From NCBI GenBank assembly GCA_002315155.1, contig DCFY01000099.1, positions 1 to 8,805 of the forward strand: DNA of 8,805 nt, given 5' to 3'. Below, one piece after another: positions 7,502-8,805 of this stretch. Each line of letters starts with the position of its first letter. Positions within the stretch are counted from its first letter, which is position 1. The notes below the pieces were generated by a model. It saw only the letters and a list, made by a program, of their open reading frames with translations, did no database searches and was not told the DNA's origin. The position numbers and the translations under genes are program-made. This DNA comes from Megamonas sp. UBA1792 (GTDB taxonomy: Bacteria; Bacillota_C; Negativicutes; Selenomonadales; Selenomonadaceae).

Positions 7502-7511
7502 TCCTATAGGA
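7502..7511. promoter_or_regulatory. Palindrome just after the Rrf2 transcription start, possible operator
   Basis: TCCTATAGGA is a perfect 10-bp palindrome a few bases downstream of the predicted start point, a location where a bound repressor would block transcription. Rrf2-family regulators often control their own genes, so self-regulation is plausible. The site is shorter than well-characterised Rrf2/IscR operators and does not match the IscR type 1 pattern I remember, so chance is a real possibility. Confidence 0.25.
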
Positions 7512-7551
7512 ATAGTGGAATTTAATAAATCGTGATGAAAAGGATGATTTT

Positions 7552-7986
7552 ATGAAGATATCGACAAAAGGAAGATATGCGCTCAGGCTTATGCTGGATG
7601 TGGCATTACATGCTGAGGAAAAGCCTGTACGTATAAAAGATATTTCTGTGAGACAGGAGATTTCAGATAAATATTTGGAGCAGATTGTCTCTATACTGAC
7701 AAAGGCGGGCTTTGTCAAGAGCAGCCGGGGACCACAAGGGGGCTACAAGCTTATGCGAAAACCAGAAAATTATACCGTGGGACAGATTCTTCGTCTTATT
7801 GAAGGTAATCTTGCACCAGTTGCCTGCATGGAGGGTGATGTAAATGAATGCACCCGCAAGGAAATATGTGCAACGCTGCTTGTATGGGAAAAACTCAATG
7901 ATGCAATTGCTGGTGTTGTCGATAACATTACACTGGCAGATCTTATTGTATGGCAAAAAAAAATAGATAATAAGGGGGCCTTATGA
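7552..7986 (+). CDS. Rrf2-family transcriptional regulator with possible Fe-S cluster cysteines
   Basis: The 144-residue protein is a typical Rrf2 regulator (the family of IscR, NsrR, CymR). It opens with MKISTKGRYALRLMLDVA and continues with the winged helix-turn-helix: recognition helix around DKYLEQIVSIL, then the wing with GPQGGY. After the DNA-binding domain come three cysteines, C92, C100 and C106 (spacing C-x7-C-x5-C). This is where IscR and NsrR bind their [2Fe-2S] or [4Fe-4S] cluster, although the first gap is longer than in E. coli IscR. Cysteine-free members such as CymR lack these residues, so this one probably senses iron-sulfur status, oxygen or nitric oxide; which of these cannot be told from sequence. 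The start has AGGA at 7541-7544, 7 nt upstream. No isc or suf genes are adjacent. The stop overlaps the start of the next gene, so the two are one translationally coupled operon. Confidence 0.95.
   Translation: MKISTKGRYALRLMLDVALHAEEKPVRIKDISVRQEISDKYLEQIVSILTKAGFVKSSRGPQGGYKLMRKPENYTVGQILRLIEGNLAPVACMEGDVNECTRKEICATLLVWEKLNDAIAGVVDNITLADLIVWQKKIDNKGAL
7972..7978 (+). promoter_or_regulatory. Ribosome binding site inside the end of the Rrf2 gene
   Basis: AAGGGGG at 7972-7978 lies in the last codons of the Rrf2 gene. It is 4 nt before ATG 7983 and 7 nt before the next in-frame ATG at 7986. The second spacing is closer to optimal, so translation may start at 7986 and lose one methionine. The overlap with the Rrf2 stop supports translational coupling. 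Confidence 0.6.
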
Positions 7987-8504
7987 TGATAAAAAAACTT
8001 TTTGTTAGTGGCTTATGTGCTGTGGCAGTAACAATGAGCATTTCTTCAATTGGACAGGCAGCAGAAGGGGACACTGAGCAGACTGTAACTATGAAAGAGG
8101 AGCTGGCAAATCCATTTATTGAGTATACATCAATGAAGGAGCTGCGTAAGGCGGCAGGATTTACAACGAAGATTCCACATGTCCTGCCAGAAAATTATCA
8201 TAAGACTTATATTGCTATGCTTCGGGATAAGAGTTTTATTGAGGTACAGTATGTGAGTGATGAACAGAAAATCGTCTATAAAATGGCAGCGAAACGGTGG
8301 GCTGACAGAGATATCAGTGGTGACTATACGTTTTATGATTGGAAACAGGTTATGGAAGCTGACAACAATGAGGTAACACTAAAGGGCAATGCTGATGGCA
8401 TCCATATTGCAGAGTGGAAAGATGGAGAGGCCAGCTATTCCCTATCGTTTTCACAGGGAATATCACGTAAGTTCATCAAGGAAATTATTGAAAGCATTGC
8501 TTGA
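7983..8504 (+). CDS. Small exported protein of unknown function (DUF4367-like)
   Basis: The 173-residue product starts with a clear Sec signal peptide: two lysines at 4-5, a hydrophobic core to about residue 23, and a cleavage site near GQA-A (after residue 26 or 27). C12 lies in the hydrophobic core without a lipobox, so it is not a lipoprotein. The mature part of about 147 residues has no cysteine. It has alternating short beta-like segments with a pattern such as AGF....P..LPENY, then V.Y, then a final W.DGEASYSLSFS segment and a C-terminal helix. This resembles the DUF4367 family of exported Firmicutes proteins; the match is from memory of the pattern and is moderate. The protein would act outside the cytoplasmic membrane. 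It overlaps the Rrf2 regulator gene by 4 nt (ATGA), so it is expressed together with it and is probably under its control. No catalytic motif is visible, so I do not assign a reaction. Confidence 0.85.
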   Translation: MMIKKLFVSGLCAVAVTMSISSIGQAAEGDTEQTVTMKEELANPFIEYTSMKELRKAAGFTTKIPHVLPENYHKTYIAMLRDKSFIEVQYVSDEQKIVYKMAAKRWADRDISGDYTFYDWKQVMEADNNEVTLKGNADGIHIAEWKDGEASYSLSFSQGISRKFIKEIIESIA

Positions 8505-8563
8505 ATATGAAGAAGAACAGAAATATAGATTGAGGGACGGATAAAATAATCTGCAAAGTGAGT

Positions 8564-8594
8564 GTCTAAAAAGGCAGATGCTTTCAGACTTTTT
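8564..8594 (+). terminator. Probable weak intrinsic terminator after the exported-protein gene
   Basis: GTCT at 8564-8567 pairs with AGAC at 8586-8589. Inside an internal loop, AAGGC (8571-8575, with one base of uncertainty in pairing) pairs with GCTTT around AGAT, including a G-T pair. A run of five T (8590-8594) follows directly. It lies 60 nt after the stop codon. The interrupted stem makes it weaker than the other two terminators in the window, so some readthrough into the next gene is possible. Confidence 0.45.
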
Positions 8595-8605
8595 CCGAGG
8601 ATGGT

Positions 8606-8634
8606 TTGCTAAATGTCTTTTCTTGTAGTAAACT
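8606..8634 (+). promoter_or_regulatory. Possible promoter of the polyprenyl diphosphate synthase gene
   Basis: TTGCTA at 8606-8611 and TAAACT at 8629-8634 (each 4 of 6 matches) are spaced by 17 nt, which would put the start point near 8641 and leave a leader of about 30 nt. A second, poorer pair (TTGTAG 8623-8628 with GATATT 8646-8651) overlaps it. Neither is strong. Confidence 0.3.
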
Positions 8635-8671
8635 TATTAAGTTAGGATATTTTGCTTGTAGGTGATAGAAT

Positions 8672-8805
8672 TTGTCGGAAAATAGAATGTTCGATGTGAT
8701 AAAACAGGATTTAGTCGTATTGGAAGAAGAAATGCTTTCTGCTGTGCAGTCACCTGTAGAACTCATAACGGAAATTGGTACACACTTGGTGAATTCGGGC
8801 GGAAA
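8672..8805 (+). CDS. Polyprenyl diphosphate synthase, N-terminal part (cut by window end)
   Basis: The first 44 complete codons are present. They end in the pattern L.TEIGTHLVNSGGK, which matches the conserved start of trans-polyprenyl diphosphate synthases, where the lysine of GGKR(L/I)RP binds isopentenyl diphosphate. The family condenses isopentenyl diphosphate onto an allylic primer to make long prenyl chains, in Firmicutes usually the heptaprenyl-type side chain of menaquinone. The chain length cannot be known because the aspartate-rich motifs lie beyond the window. The start is TTG at 8672, supported by AGGTGA at 8660-8665, 6 nt upstream. The next in-frame ATG (8687) is 21 nt from that site and is less likely. 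The remainder of the gene is outside the window. Confidence 0.82.
   Translation, partial: MSENRMFDVIKQDLVVLEEEMLSAVQSPVELITEIGTHLVNSGG

Noticed and set aside
8613..8645. Short ORF from ATG 8613 to TAG 8643-8645 before the polyprenyl synthase gene
   Set aside because: It has only ten codons, no ribosome binding site and overlaps the promoter candidate.
1..8805. Defence island or mobile element around the dynamin gene
   Set aside because: Some dynamin-like proteins act in phage defence, but no transposase, integrase, restriction, toxin-antitoxin or repeat array is visible, and the neighbours are ordinary chromosomal genes of similar base composition.

Overview
The window is an AT-rich stretch of low-GC Gram-positive-type (Firmicutes) chromosome with strong AGGAG-like ribosome binding sites, sigma-A-like promoters and classic intrinsic terminators. 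The chemoreceptor signalling domain, the Rrf2 regulator and the tandem dynamin all look like proteins of anaerobic Firmicutes. My best guess is a member of the Negativicutes (Pelosinus/Sporomusa/Selenomonas relatives), but that placement is impression, not proof. Every convincing gene is on the + strand. I see no tRNA, rRNA, CRISPR array, insertion sequence or phage gene.

Layout: (1) 1-231, no assignable gene, at most the last 31 codons of an upstream gene. (2) 232-2124, a self-contained unit: sigma-A-like promoter, a two-transmembrane methyl-accepting chemotaxis protein (573 aa) and a strong terminator. (3) 2125-2296, a spacer with one imperfect stem-loop. (4) 2297-6015, an extended -10 promoter followed by a very long gene for a bacterial dynamin with two complete GTPase halves in one chain (1216 aa from the start chosen here), of the Bacillus subtilis DynA/YpbR type. 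(5) 6016-7390, an HD-GYP cyclic-di-GMP phosphodiesterase (390 aa) with a full metal-ligand set, ending in a strong terminator. No terminator separates it from the dynamin gene, so it may be read through from there or use its own weak promoter. (6) 7462-8594, a two-gene operon behind a near-consensus promoter: an Rrf2-family regulator with three cysteines suited to an Fe-S cluster, overlapping by 4 nt the gene of a small exported protein with a DUF4367-like look, then a weaker hairpin terminator. (7) 8606-8805, the start of a polyprenyl (probably heptaprenyl-type) diphosphate synthase, TTG start, cut by the window end.

Functionally this is mostly housekeeping and envelope/signalling content: environmental sensing (chemoreceptor), second-messenger turnover (HD-GYP), membrane remodelling (dynamin), a redox or Fe-S responsive regulator paired with an exported protein, and isoprenoid chain synthesis for quinones. 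The two points most worth following up are the tandem dynamin (with an unequal second GTPase domain) and the translationally coupled Rrf2/exported-protein pair. I found no clear sign of a wholly new system.
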